DNA of 64,000 nt from Neodontobutis hainanensis. Lineage: Eukaryota > Chordata > Actinopteri > Gobiiformes > Odontobutidae. Shown here piece by piece: positions 32,016 to 46,900 of the stretch (position 1 is its first letter; the number at the start of each line of letters is the position of its first letter). The notes under the pieces were generated by a model. The model had not been told where the DNA came from, made no database searches, and saw only the letters and a program-made list of their open reading frames with translations. The stretch is taken from positions 26,272 through 90,271 of the forward strand of contig JALDNG010000738.1 in assembly GCA_024349245.1 (NCBI GenBank), read 5' to 3'. The translations under genes were made by a program, and so were the position numbers.

Positions 32016-35000
32016 AGGGGTTCAAGCACGAAGTGCTGAAACCCTATTGTAATTGTACTGATTTTTATTATTATTATTATTCTCCGGTAAAACGCATTGT
32101 GCAGGTCAAACCGTAAATGCTGGAGCGTTGAAACTTTGTCAGTAGGTAGTCCTCATCTGCCGGTGAATGTGAAAAGGTATGAGCCTAATTGGCCAATAGG
32201 TGGCGCTACAGCAACAAAAACTGAAAATGCTTATAACTCGTAAACCGGTTAGTCGACATTTATGTGTCTTATATCATTGGAAAGCCTGGTCCTTGGTGAA
32301 CAACACACATAGGTCCGATTTCATTTCCGTCTATAAAAATTTTCCGCCATTTTGAATTTTGTTGAAAATCTACTTTTGCGAACTAGTCCTAGGTTTTTCG
32401 ACCAATCGGAACCAAACCAGTGTCAAAATGTTCTCTGGTGTCTCATTATCGATAATTATCGAAAAAAAGTCGAAATTTCGATTTTGGTTCGCTAAGGGGC
32501 TTCAAAATAAAAGTTAAAAAAACGCATGTTTTACGAAAAAGGCTATAACTCAAGAAGTAAATAAGCTAATTTTGCCAAACTTGGTACACGTGTCTAAGGG
32601 CTGACTTTGTAGATAGGATAACAAAATCGCAACAATTGGCCACATGGTGGCGCTATAACATGAAAAAAACATAAATTAGGCTATAACCGCGCGACCGCTA
32701 GTCCGATTGACTTGAAAATCGGTATGCAGTGTCTTGGCCCAAGGTGCTAGGTATTTCTAAAAGGACATTGGCCTATCTCAAAAAACATGGCCGCCATCGA
32801 CCAATGAAGTTTGAGCACTTATTAGACGAGGTTATCGGAGGTCGATAGAAGCGAAACTCGATAAGGCTGTTCGACTCGAGGTTCTAAAGGTCTGTAAGAA
32901 TTTTGAAAGAAATCGGCCACTAGTCGGCGCTAACGAGTTTTATGGCTCTAATCACGTGGTGTTTGACATATCTACGCAAACTGCATATCTTTGGATAGAT
33001 CTCTTCATGCTGAACAACTTTGCCAATATAACCACTGTTGTCAATCAAAGCGTCATTAAATATTTGCAATTATGTTAAAAACCTACTTTTGCAAACTAGT
33101 CCTAGGTTTTTTGACTGATTGGAACCAAACCAGTTTCAAAATGTTCTCTGTTGTCTCATTATCGATAATTATCGAAAAAAAGCTGAAATTTCGAAAATTT
33201 TTAGAGTAAAGGGCTTCAAAATAAAAGTTCAGAAAACGCATTATTTACTTAAAAGGTTATAACTCAAGAAGGAAATGAGATAAATTTACAAAACTTGCTA
33301 CAGGTATGTAAGGGGACACTTTGTGGTCAGGATAAAAATTTTGCGATGATTGGCCACTTGGTGGCGCTATAACATGAAAAAACATGAACAAACACGAAAA
33401 AGGCTATAACCGTGTGACCGCTAGTCCGATTGACTTGAAAATAGGTATGCAGTGTCTTGGTCTGAGGTACTAGGAATGTCTAAAAGGGCATTGGCGTAAT
33501 AAACAAATGAACTAAAGAAAAGCTAAGTGTCAAAAGCCTATTAAGGCTCAAAACTTCACTAAAGTAGTGGGCACATGCAGCGTGTCTCTAAAGATGCATG
33601 CAAACTTTTATGGAGATTGGACTAAAGGTGGCCCTATAAAATGAACAAACATGAAAAGGGCTATAACCACTGGTTGTACATCTCTCTAGATATGTGTGTT
33701 TGTAGTGAATATCTATTAAAGAAATGCTCAGCCTTTATTCAGATAAGCACATTTAACATATGACATTACATTTGGCAGTAGTTTTTAGCTTTAAAATTCA
33801 CATTTAATATCACATTTTGTCAATGTTTATCAATGCCATAGACTTGTGCTGGCTGTAATACTACTGTTGTCCTGTAGATGGGGTCTTTTCCTTGGATTTT
33901 ATCACTTGATTTTGACATTTTGTGTATTATTATTTTAATTTATTTTAATCTTCTTCTTTCTGTACAGCACTTTGGTCTACTCAGTAGTGTTAAAGTGCTT
34001 TATAAATAAAGATTGTTGTTGTTGTTGTTGTTGTTTGATGCAGGATTAGAAATGTACTCTCTTGTGTTTCCACAGGTTAAAATTAAATGTATAGGCTAGA
34101 ATCATGGTAAATCAAACTGGAACATGGTAAATCACGGTAAATCATGCCAGGAGATGCTAAATCAATGTAAACTATGGTAAATCATGGTAAAATATGTCAA
34201 ATTATGGTAACATTTGGTAAATAACAAACATTTGTAATATCATGGTAAATCAGGCTAGAACATAATTAATCAAGGTAAACTATAGTGAAATATTGTAAAT
34301 CACACTAGAGTGCAGTAGAACAGACTCTATGTAGCCCTGTACAAAATTTCTATAAGTTTCAGAGTATAAAAGATCATTAACAGTGAACACACACACACAA
34401 AAAAAATATATATAAAGAAAAGTTCATAGAGTTCATGATAGTTAAAATTGGGTAAAAGGTGTGTTGGTTAAAAGTATAAATATAGTATATAGAGTTTAAT
34501 AAATAAGGCTATTTACAGTTAAGTTAAAAAAAAAATAGAGAAGTAGCTGTGTTTATTTGTGTAACCTAACCTGTCAAATGTCAGTCATTTAATTCCTGTT
34601 TTGCTGTTGGTTGTGTTAGTACTGGAGCCAATCAGAGTAACATCACTGTGTACGGGACTAGTGGGACAGGTTTGTGTGAGGAGTAGTGAGCACATGAGAG
34701 AAGGACAGACACACGTTATGATGAGAGAGCTAATGAAGGAGGTATCTTAGTGTGGGAAGCATTAATGTTTTGTTTATGAAGGTCGACTACTCGTGGTCCT
34801 TACAACAAAGAAAACGTTGGTGTGACTTACAAGAGGTGAATATGATTGTATATGCCTGTAATTTTGTATTATATCAAACTGGTATAGTTAGGACACTGAA
34901 TGTATAACGTGGTTAGCGAAATGCTAGCTAGCGGTAGCATTCTATGCCATGTGCTCATATGTTGTAGTTTTAGCATTGTGATATCTCTAAAACTAAAACA

Positions 35001-35948
35001 AAGCTAACGCTAATTCAATAAGAAATAGTGTTTGATGTGGCTAAATTCAGATAATATGCTCTAAGGAGACGGACGTTGGAGAGAGAGAGAAAAGGAGAGG
35101 TATGCCCTGCTGTTTTCTGCCCAGCTGTTCTGTGCACCCTGCCTTGACCTTCTGTGACGTGTTTCTAACTTTTGCCATTACCAACACCATTACCATTGCC
35201 TTCAATGTACTGACTACACCTGGATTCGTGAGTACTAACAAGCTGCCATTTCAGTTTTTAGGCCTCACCGTACACAAAGTGTCATTGAACATGCCTGCAA
35301 CGGGGTTGAACATTTTTTCAGAGGGAATGAATAATTGTTTAAGTTCAATATAACCACAGAAAGGTTTTTCTTTTGGGAAAGTGAAGTTTGTTTTTGTTTT
35401 TTCTTCCAGCCAGCTCGTTTCATGTATATGTGATTTGTTTTATTTAATTCTGAGATACAATTATATTTTATTTAGTGTTGTAAATAAATATTTGGGATTA
35501 GTTTTGCAAACCAAAAAAAAATTGTTTTGGTGGTCTTTTAAAGAATAGCAAAGAGTATTTTGAATATATAACATTTATTAAGTAACATAACAAAAACAAG
35601 TTGTATTTCTCTACAACGAGCCCAGGCCCAGTCTCATTGTATTACCACTTCAGCTTTATTTTCTAACTACATGGGACCTGGGTTACATGTAGATGTTCAG
35701 TAGAACAGACTGTAGATGTGCAGTAGTACAGACTGTAGATGTTCAGTAGTACAGACTGTCGACAGATATTAAAACAGACTTGCCTGTATTGGCTGTAAAT
35801 GGTATTTTCAGTTCATTATTTCAGTGATAGAAATCTTGCCAAGTTAATAAATAATGTCTTTAATGCGTCTGTGGTTTAAAGGCCTTCAAGTTTAGCATTT
35901 GAGGCTTGATTGCTTGAACCCCGATAAATGCTGCTTGCAGCTTTAATT
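32016..35948. repeat. B unit U8 (subtype c)
   Basis: Shortest unit. The first 70 bases are a-like, then it becomes c-type (GTCAGTAGGTAGTCCTCATC, GGCGCTACAGCAAC). It has one left hairpin and three minisatellite copies. The GC box is deleted (GTGTACGGGACTAG). A segment after GAGTACTAAC is lost and replaced by AAGCTGCCATTTCAGTTTTT, part of which U9 and U10 share. Confidence 0.9.
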
Positions 35949-38900
35949 AGGGGTTCAAGCACGAAGTGCTGAAACCCTATTGTAATTGTACTGATTTTTA
36001 TTATTATTATTATTATTCTCCGGTAAAACGCGTTGTGCAGACCAAACCGTAAGGGCTAGAACGTTCAAACTTTGTCAGTAGGTAGTCCTCATCTGCCGGT
36101 GAATGTGAAAAGGTATGAGCCTAATTGGCCAATAGGTGGCGCTACAGCAACAAAAAAACTGAAAATGCTTATAACTCGTAAACCGTTTAGTCGACATTTA
36201 TGTGTCTTATATCATTGGAAAGCCTGGTCCTTGGTGAACAACACACATAGGTCCGATTTCATTTCCGCCTATAAAAATTTTCCGCCATTTTGAATTTTGT
36301 TGAAAATCTACTTTTGCGAACTAGTCCTAGGTTTTTTGACCGATCGGAACCAAACCAGTGTCAACATGTTCTTTGGTGTCTTATTATCGATAATTATCGA
36401 AAAAAAGTCGAAATTTCGATTCTGGTTCGCTAAGGGGCTTCAAAATAAAAGTTCAAAAAACGCATGTTTTACTTAAAAGGCTATAACTCAAAAGTAAATG
36501 AGCAAATTTTACCAAACTTGGTACACGTGTCTAAGGCGTGACTTTGTGGATAGGGTAACAAAATCGCGACGATTGGCCACATGGTGGCGCTATAACATGA
36601 AAAAACATAAATTAGGCTATAACCGCGCGACCGCTAGTCCGATTGACTTGAAAATCGGTATGCAGTGTCTTGGCCAAGGTGCTAGGTATGTCTAAAAGGA
36701 CATTGGCCTATCTCAAAAACATGGCCGCCATCGACCAATGAAGTTTGAGCACTTATTAGACGAGGTTATCGGAAGTCGATCAAAACGAAACTCGATGGGG
36801 CTGTTCGACTCGAGGTTCTAAAGGTCTGTAAGAATTTTGAAAGAAATCGGCCACTAGTCGGCGCTAACGAGTTTTATGGCTCCGTAATCACGTGGTGTTT
36901 GACATATCTACGCAAACTGCATATCTTTGGATAGATCTCTTCATGCTGAACAACTTTGCCAATATAACTACTGTTGTCAATCAAAGCGTTAATTAAATAT
37001 TTGCAATTATGTTAAAAACCTACTTTTGCAAACTAGTCCTAGGTTTTTTGACTGATTGGAACCAAACCAGTTTCAAAATGTTCTCTGTTGTCTCATTATC
37101 GATAATTATCGAAAAAAAGCTGAAATTTCGAAAATTTTTAGAGTAAAGGGCTTCAAAATAAAAGTTCAGAAAACGCATTATTTACTTAAAAGGTTATAAC
37201 TCAAGAAGGAAATGAGATAAATTTACAAAACTTGCTACAGGTATGTAAGGGGACACTTTGTGGTCAGGATAAAAATTTTGCGATGATTGGCCACTTGGTG
37301 GCGCTATAACATGAAAAAACATGAACAAACACGAAAAAGGCTATAACCGTGTGACCGCTAGTCCGATTGACTTGAAAATAGGTATGCAGTGTCTTGGTCT
37401 GAGGTACTAGGAATGTCTAAAAGGGCATTGGCGTATCTCAAAAAACATGGCCATAATAAACAAATGAACTAAAGAAAAGCTAAAGTGTTTAAAAGCCTAT
37501 TAAGGCTCAAAACTTCACTAAAGTAAGTGGGCACATGCAAAACGTGTCTCTAAATATGCGTGCAAACTTTTATGGAGATTGGACTAAAGGTGGCCCTATA
37601 AAATGAACAAACATGAAAAGGGCTATAACCACTGGTTGTACATCTCTCTAGATATGTGTGTTTGTAGTGAATATCTATTAAAGAAATGCTCAGCCTTTAT
37701 TCAGATAAGCACATTTAACATATGACATTACATTTGGCAGTAGTTTTTAGCTTTAAAATTCACATTTAATATCACATTTTGTCAATGTTTATCAATGCCA
37801 TAGACTTGTGCTGGCTGTAATACTACTGTTGTCCTGTAGATGGGGTCTTTTCCTTGGATTTTATCACTTGATTTTGACATTTTGTGTATTATTATTTTAA
37901 TTTATTTTAATCTTCTTCTTTCTGTACAGCACTTTGGTCTACTCCAGTAGTGTTAAAGTGCTTTATAAATAAAGATTGTTGTTGTTGTTGTTGTTGTTTG
38001 ATGCAGGATTAGAAATGTACTCTTGTGTTTCCACAGGTTAAAATTAAATGTATAGGCTAGAATCATGGTAAATCAAACTGGAACATGGTAAATCACGGTA
38101 AATCATGCCAGGAGATGCTAAATCAATGTAAACTATGGTAAATCATGGTAAAATATGTCAAATTATGGTAACATTTGGTAAATAACAAACATTTGTAATA
38201 TCATGGTAAATCAGGCTAGAACATAATTAATCAAGGTAAACTATAGTGAAATATTGTAAATCACACTAGAGTGCAGTAGAACAGACTCTATGTAGCCCTG
38301 TACAAAATTTCTATAAGTTTCAGAGTATAAAAGATCATTAACAGTGAACACACACACACAAACAAATATATATAAATAAAAGTTCATAGAGTTCATGATA
38401 GTTAAAATTGGGTAAAAGGTGTGTTGGTTAAAAGTATAAATATAGTATATAGAGTTTAATAAATAAGGCTATTTACAGTTAAGTTAAAAAAAAAATAGAG
38501 AAGTAGCTGTGTTTATTTGTGTAACCTAACCTGTCAAATGTCAGTCATTTAATTCCTGTTTTGCTGTTGGTTGTGTTAGTACTGGAGCCAATCAGAGTAA
38601 CATCACTGTGTAAGGGGCGGGACTAGTGGGACAGGTTTGTGTGAGGAGTAGTGAGCACATGAGAGAAGGACAGACACACGTTATGATGAGAGAGCTAATG
38701 AAGGAGGTATCTTAGTGTGGGAAGCATTAATGTTTTGTTTATGAAGGTCGACTACTCGTGGTCCTTACAACAAAGAAAAACGTTGGTGTGACTTACAAGA
38801 GGTGAATATGATTGTATATGCCTGTAATTTTGTATTATATCAAACTGGTATAGTTAGGACACTGAATGTATAACGTGGTTAGCGAAATGCTAGCTAGCGG

Positions 38901-39956
38901 TAGCATTCTATGCCATGTGCTCATATGTTGTAGTTTTAGCATTGTGATATCTCTAAAACTAAAACAAAGCTAACGCTAATTCAATAAGAAATAGTGTTTG
39001 ATGTGGCTAAATTCAGATAATATGCTCTAAGGAGACGGACGTTGGAGAGAGAGAGAAAAGGAGAGGTATGCCCTGCTGTTTTCTGCCCAGCTGTTCTGTG
39101 CACCCTGCCTTGACCTTCTGTGACGTGTTTCTAACTTTTGCCATTACCAACACCATTACCATTGCCTTCAATGTACTGACTAAACCTGGATTCGTGAGTA
39201 CTAACAATTCATATGCACGTGCTTTTTGTTTATGCTCAGTTTCTGAGTATAGCTGCCATTTCAGTTTTTAGGCCTCACCGTACACAAAGTGTCATTGAAC
39301 ATGCCTGCAACGGGGTTGAACATTTTTTCAGAGGGAATGAATAATTGTTTAAGTTCAATATAACCACAGAAAGGTTTTTCTTTTGGGAAAGTGAAGTTTG
39401 TTTTTGTTTTTTTTCTTCAAGCTCGTTTCATGTATATGTGATTTGTTTTATTTAATTCTGAGATACAATTATATTTTATTTAGTGTTGTAAATAAATATT
39501 TGGGATTAGTTTTGCAAACCAAAAAAAAATAGTTTTGGTGGTCTTTTAAAGAATAGCAAAGAGTATTTTGAATATATAACATTTATTAAGTAACATAACA
39601 AAATCAAGTTGTATTTCTCTACAACAAGCCCAGGCCCAGTCTTATTGTATTACCACTCCAGCTTTATTTTCTAACTACATGGGACCTGGGTTACATGTAG
39701 ATGTTCAGTAGAACAGACTGTAGATGTGCAGTAGTACAGACTGTAGAGGTGCAGTAGTAAAGACTGTCGACAGATATTAAAACAGACTTGCCTGTATTGG
39801 CTGTAAATGGTATTTTCAGTTCATTATTTCAGTGATAGAAATCTTGCCAAGTTAATAAATAATGTCTTTAATGCGTCTGTGGTTTAAAGGCCTTCAAGTT
39901 TAGCATTTGAGGCTTGATTGCTTGAACCCCGATAAATGCTGCTTGCAGCTTTAATT
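35949..39956. repeat. B unit U9 (subtype c)
   Basis: Fully c-type start, including CGCGTTGTGCAGACC and GGGCTAGAACGTTC. It has one left hairpin, three minisatellite copies, a single palindrome arm and intact CCAAT and GC boxes. It carries the GCCATTTCAGTTTTTAGGCC segment near 39252 that marks U8-U10. Confidence 0.9.
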
Positions 39957-42900
39957 ATTATTATTATTATTATTCTCCGGTAAAACGCGTTGTGCAGACC
40001 AAACCGTAAGGGCTAGAACGTTCAAACTTTGTCAGTAGGTAGTCCTCATCTGCCGGTGAATGTGAAAAGGTATGAGCCTAATTGGCCAATAGGTGGCGCT
40101 ACAGCAACAAAAAAACTAAAAATGCTTATAACTCGTAAACCGTTTAGTCGACATTTATGTGTCTTATATCATTGGAAAGCCTGGTCCTTGGTGAACAACA
40201 CACATAGGTCCGATTTCATTTCCGCCTATAAAAATTTTCCGCCATTTTGAATTTTGTTGAAAATCTACTTTTGCGAACTAGTCCTAGGTTTTTTGACCGA
40301 TCGGAACCAAACCAGTGTCAACATGTTCTTTGGTGTCTTATTATCGATAATTATCGAAAAAAAGTCGAAATTTCGATTCTGGTTTGCTAAGGGGCTTCAA
40401 AATAAAAGTTCAAAAAACGCATGTTTTACGAAAAAGGCTATAACTCAAAAAGTAAATGAGCAAATTTTACCAAACTCGGTACATGTGTCTAAAGCGTGAC
40501 TTTGTGGATAGGGTAACAAAATCGCGACGATTGGCCACATGGTGGCGCTATAACATCAAAAAAACATAAATTGGGCTATAACCGCGCGACCGCTAGTCCG
40601 ATTGACTTGAAAATCGGTATGCAGTGTCTTGGCCCAAGGTACTAGGTATGTCTAAAAGGACATTGGCCTATCTCTAAAAACATGGCCGCCATCGACCAAT
40701 GAAGTTTGAGCACTTATTAGACGAGGTTATCGGAGGCCAATCGAAACGAAACTCGATAAGGCTGTTCGACTCAAGGTTCTAAAGGTCTGTAAGAATTTTG
40801 AAAGAAATCGGCCACTAGTCGGCGCTAACGAGTTTTATGGCTCTGTAATCACGTGGTGTTTGACATATCTACGCAAACTGCATATCTTTGGATAGATCTC
40901 TTCATGCTGAACAACTTTGCCAATATAACCACTGTTGTCAATCAAAGCGTTCATTAAATATTCGCAATTATGTTAAAAAACTACTTTTGCAAACTAGTCC
41001 TAGGTTTTTCGACTGATCGGAACCAAACCAGTTTCAAAATGTTCTCTGTTGTCTCATTATCGATAATTATCGAAAAAAAGTCGAAATTTCGAAAATTTTT
41101 AGAGTAAAGGGGTTCAAAATAAAAGTTGAGAAAACGCATGTTTTACGAAAAAGGTTATAACTCAAGAAGGAAATGACATAATTTTACCAAACTTGGTACA
41201 AGTGTGTATATTGTCAATTTGTAGTCAGGATAAAAAAATCGCGATGATTGGCCACTCGGTGGCGCTATAACATAAAAAAACATGAATAAACACGAAAAGG
41301 GCTATAACCGCACGACCGCTAGTCCGATTTACTTGAAAATAGGTATGCAGTGTCTTGGCCCAAGGTACTAGGTATATGTCTAAAAGGACATTGGCGTATC
41401 TCAAAAACATGGCCGCAATCGACTAATGAACGCTAATGTGCTCAAAAGCCTATTAAGGCTCAAAACTTCATTAAAGTAGGTGGGCACATGCAGCGTGTGT
41501 CTCTAAAGATGCGTGCAAACTTTTATGGACATTGGACTAAAGGTGGCCCTATAAAATGAACAAACATGAAAAGGGCTATAACCACTGGTTGTACATCTCT
41601 CTAGATATGTGTGTTTGTAGTGAATATCTATTAAAGAAATGCTCAGCCTTTATTCAGATAAGCACATTTAACATATGACATTACATTTGGCAGTAGTTTT
41701 TAGCTTTAAAATTCACATTTAATATCACATTTTGTCAATGTTTATCAATGCCATAGACTTGTGCTGGCTGTAATACTACTGTTGTCCTGTAGATGGGGTC
41801 TTTTCCTTGGATTTTATCACTTGATTTTGACATTTTGTGTATTATTATTTTAATTTATTTTAATCTTCTTCTTTCTGTACAGCACTTTGGTCTACTCAGT
41901 AGTGTTAAAGTGCTTTATAAATAAAGATTGTTGTTGTTGTTGTTGTTGTTTGATGCAGGATTAGAAATGTACTCTCTTGTGTTTCCACAGGTTAAAATTA
42001 AATGTATAGGCTAGAATCATGGTAAATCAAACTGGAACATGGTAAATCACGGTAAATCATGCCAGGAGATGCTAAATCAATGTAAACTATGGTAAATCAT
42101 GGTAAAATATGTCAAATTATGGTAACATTTGGTAAATAACAAACATTTGTAATATCATGGTAAATCAGGCTAGAACATAATTAATCAAGGTAAACTATAG
42201 TGAAATATTGTAAATCACACTAGAGTGCAGTAGAACAGACTCTATGTAGCCCTGTACAAAATTTCTATAAGTTTCAGAGTATAAAAGATCATTAACAGTG
42301 AACACACACACACAAAAAAATACATATAAAGAAAAGTTCATAGAGTTCATGATAGTTAAAATTGGGTAAAAGGTGTGTTGGTTAAAAGTATAAATATAGT
42401 ATATAGAGTTTAATAAATAAGGCTATTTACAGTTAAGTTAAAAGTCATATAAAAGTTTTAGCTGTGTTTATTTGTGTAACCTAACCTGTCAAATGTCAGT
42501 CATTTAATTCCTGTTTTGCTGTTGGTTGTGTTAGTACTGGAGCCAATCAGAGTAACATCACTGTGTAAGGGGCGGGACTAGTGGGACAGGTTTGTGTGAG
42601 GAGTAGTGACATGCATGAGAGAAGGACAGACACATGTTATGATGAGAGAGCTAATGAAGGAGGTATCTTAGTGTGGGAAGCATTAATGTTTTGTTTATGA
42701 AGGTCGACTACTCGTGGTCCTTACAACAAAGAAAAACGTTGGTGTGACTTACAAGAGGTGAATATGATTGTATATGCCTGTAATTTTGTATTATATCAAA
42801 CTGGTATAGTTAGGACACTGAATGTATAACGTGGTTAGCGAAATGCTAGCTAGCGGTAGCATTCTATGCCATGTGCTCATATGTTGTAGTTTTAGCATTG

Positions 42901-43928
42901 TGATATCTCTAAAACTAAAACAAAGCTAACGCTAATTCAATAAGTAATAGTGTTTGATGTGGTTAAATTCAGATAATATGCTCTAAGGAGACGGAGAGAC
43001 GTATGCCCTGCTGTTTTCTGCCCAGCTGTTCTGTGCACCCTGCCTTAACCTTCTGTGACGTGTTTCTAACTTTGCCATAACTTTTGCCATTACCAACACC
43101 ATTACCATTGCCTTCGCTGTACTGACTAAACCTGGATTCGTGAGTACTACCAATTCATATGCACGTGCTTTTTGTTTATGCTCAGTTTCTGAGTGAAGCG
43201 GCCATTTCAGTTTTTAGGCCTCACCGTACACTAAGTGTCATTGAACATGCTTGCAACGGGGTTGAACATTTTTTCAGAGGGAATGAATAATTGTTTAAGT
43301 TCAATATAACCACAGAAAGGTTTTTCTTTTGGGAAAGTGAAGTTTGTTTTTGTTTTTTTTTCTTCCAGCTCGTTTCATGTATATGTGATTTGTTTTATTT
43401 AATTCTGAGATACAATTATCTTTTATTTAGTGTTGTAAATAAATATTTGGGAATAGTTTTGCAAACCAAAAAAAAAATAGTTTTGGTGGTCTTTTAAAGA
43501 ATAGCAAAGAGTATTTTGAATATATAACATTTATTAAGTAACATAACAAAAACAAGTTGTATTTCTCTACAATGAGCCCAGGCCCAGTCTCATTGTATTT
43601 CCACTCCAGCTTTATTTTCTAACTACATGGCACCTGGGTTACATGTAGATGTTCAGTAGAACAGACTGTAGATGTGCAGTAGTACAGACTGTAAAGATGC
43701 AGTAGTACAGACTGTAGAGGTGCAGTAGTACAGACTGTCGACAGATATTAAAACAGACTTGCCTGTATTGGCTGTAAATGGTATTTTCCGTTCATTATTT
43801 CAGTGATAGAAATCTTGCTAAGTTAAAAAATAATGTCTTTCAATGCGTCTGTGGTTTAAAGGCCTTCAAGTTTAGCATTTGAGGCTTGATTGCTTGAACC
43901 CCGATAAATGCTGCTTGCAGCTTTAATT
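39957..43928. repeat. B unit U10 (subtype c, no left hairpin)
   Basis: c-type start without a left hairpin, with four minisatellite copies. The GTCATATAAAAGTTTTA insertion runs directly into GCTGTGTTTATTTG, so a short segment is lost near 42459. The GAGAGAGA run before GTATGCCCTGC is largely missing. The minus-strand frame seen in other units is absent here. Confidence 0.9.
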
Positions 43929-46900
43929 ATTATTATTATTCTCCGGTAAAACGCATCGTGCAGGTCAAACCGTAAATGCTGGAGCGTTGAAACTTTGTCA
44001 GATGGTAGTACTCACCTGCCGCTGAATGTGAAAAGGTATGACACTAATTGGCCAATAGGTGGCGCTATAGTAAGAAAAAAACGTAAAATGCAGATAAATC
44101 AAAAACTGTTTGGTCAACATTTATGTGTCTTATATCATTGGAAAGCGGTGTCATTGGCAAACAAAACGTATATCTCCGATTTCATTTCCGCCTATAAAAA
44201 TTTTCCGCCATTTTGAATTTTGTTGAAAATCTACTTTTGCGAACTAGTCCTAGGTTTTTGACCAATCGGAACCAAACCAGTCTCAACATGTTCTGTGGTG
44301 TCTGATTATCGATAATTATCGAAAAAGTCGAAATTTCGATTCTGGTTCGCTAAGGGGCTTCAAAATAAAAGTTCAAAAACGCATGTTTTACGAAAAAGGC
44401 TATAACTCAAGAGTAAATGAGCAAATTTTACCAAACTCGGTACACGTGTCTAAGGCGTGACTTTGTGGATAGGGTAACAAAATCGCGACGATTGGCCACA
44501 TGGTGGCGCTATAACATGAAAAAAACATAAATTAGGCTATAACCGCGCGACCGCTAGTCCGATTGACTTGAAAATCGGTATGCAGTGTCTTGGCCCAAGG
44601 TGCTGGGTATGTCTAAAAGGACATTGGCCTATCTCAAAAAACATGGCCGCCATTGACCAATGAAGTTTGAGCACTTATTAGACAAGGTTATCGGAGGTCG
44701 ATCGAAACGAAACTCGATGGGACTATTCGACTCGAGGTTCTAAAGGTCTGTAAGAATTTTGAAAGAAATCGGCCACTAGTCGGCGCTAACGAGTTTTATG
44801 GCTCTGTAATCACGTGGTGTTTGACATATCTACGCAAACTGCATATCTTTGGATAGATCTCTTCATGCTGAACAACTTTGCCAATATAACCACTGTTGTC
44901 AATCAAAGCGTTCATTAAATATTCGCAATTATGTTAAAAACCTACTTTTGCGAACTAGTCCTAGGTTTTTCGACCGATCGGAACCAAACCAGTTTCATTA
45001 TGTTCTCTGTTGTCTCATTATCGAATAATTATCGAAAAAGTTGAAATTTCGAAAATTTTTAGAGTAAAGGGCTTCAAAATAAAAGTTCAGAAAACGCATT
45101 ATTTACTTAAAAGGTTATAACTCAAGAAGGAAATGAGATAATTTTACCAAACTTGGTACGTGTATATTGTCAATTTGTAGTCAGGATAAAATTGCGATGA
45201 TTGGCCACTCGGTGGCGCTATAACATGAATAAACATGAATAAACACAAAAAGGCTATAACCGCGACCGTTAGTCCGATTGACTTGAAAATAGGTATGCAG
45301 TGTCTTGGCCAGGTTCTAGGTATGTCTAAAAGGACATTGGCGTATCTCAAAAAACATGGCCGCAATCGACTAATGAACTAAAGAAAATCTAATGTGCTCA
45401 AAAGCCTATTAAGGCTCAAAACTTCACTAAAGTAGGTGGGCACATGCAGCGTGTGTCTCTAAAGATGGGTGCAAACTTTTATGGAGATTGGACTAAAGGT
45501 GGCACTATAAAATGAACAAACATGAAAAGGGCTATAACCACTGGTTGTACATCTCTCTAGATATGTGTGTTTGTAGTGAATATCTATTAAAGAAATGCTC
45601 AGCCTTTATTCAGATAAGCACATTTAACATATGACATTACATTTGGCAGTAGTTTTTAGCTTTAAAATTCATTTAATATCACATTTTGTCAATGTTTATC
45701 AATGCCATAGACTTGTGCTGGCTGTAATACTACTGTTGTCCTGTAGATGGGGTCTTTTCCTTGGCTTTTATCACTTGATTTTGACATTTTGTGTATTATT
45801 ATTTTAATTTATTTTAATCTTCTTCTTTCTGTACAGCACTTTGGTCTACTTCAGTAGTGTTAAAGTGCTTTATAAATAAAGTTTGTTGTTGTTGTTGTTG
45901 TTGTTTGATGCAGGATTAGAAATGTACTCTCTTGTGTTTCCACAGGTTAAAATTAAATGTATAGGCTAGAATCATGGTAAATCAAACTGGAACATGGTAA
46001 ATCACGGTAAATCATGCCAGGAGATGCTAAATCAATGTAAACTATGGTAAATCATGGTAAAATATGTCAAATTATGGTAACATTTGGTAAATAACAAACA
46101 TTTGTAATATCATGGTAAATCAGGCTAGAACATAATTAATCAAGGTAAACTATAGTGAAATATTGTAAATCACACTAGAGTGCAGTAGAACAGACTCTAT
46201 GTAGCCCTGTACAAAATTTCTATAAGTTTCAGAGTATAAAAGATCATTAACAGTGAACACACACACACAAAAAAAATATATATAAAGAAAAGTTCATAGA
46301 GTTCATGATAGTTAAAATTGGGTAAAAGGTGTGTTGGTTAAAAGTATAAATATAGTATATAGAGTTTAATAAATAAGGCTATTTACAGTATAAAATAGAG
46401 AAGTAGCTGTGTTTATTTGTGTAACCTAACCTGTCAAATGTCAGTCATTTAATTCCTGTTTTGCTGTTGGTTGTGTTAGTACTGGAGCCAATCAGAGTAA
46501 CATCACTGTGTAAGGGGCGGGACTAGTGGGACAGGTTTGTGTGAGGAGTAGTGACATGCATGAGAGAAGGACAGACACATGTTATGATGAGAGAGCTAAT
46601 GAAGGAGGTATGTAGTGTAAGCATTAATGTTTTGTTTATGAAGGTCGACTACTCGTGGTCCTTACAACAAAGAAAAACGTTGGTGTGACTTACAAGAGGT
46701 GAATATGATTGTATATGCCTGTAATTTTGTATTATATCGAACTGGTATAGTTAGGACACTGAATGTATAACGTGGTTAGCTAAAATGCTAGCTAGCGGTA
46801 GCATTCTATGCCATGTGCTCATATGTTGTAGTTTTAGCATTGTGATATCTCTAAAACTACAACATATGTTTTGTTTATGAAGGCTCATCCTCATATGTTG

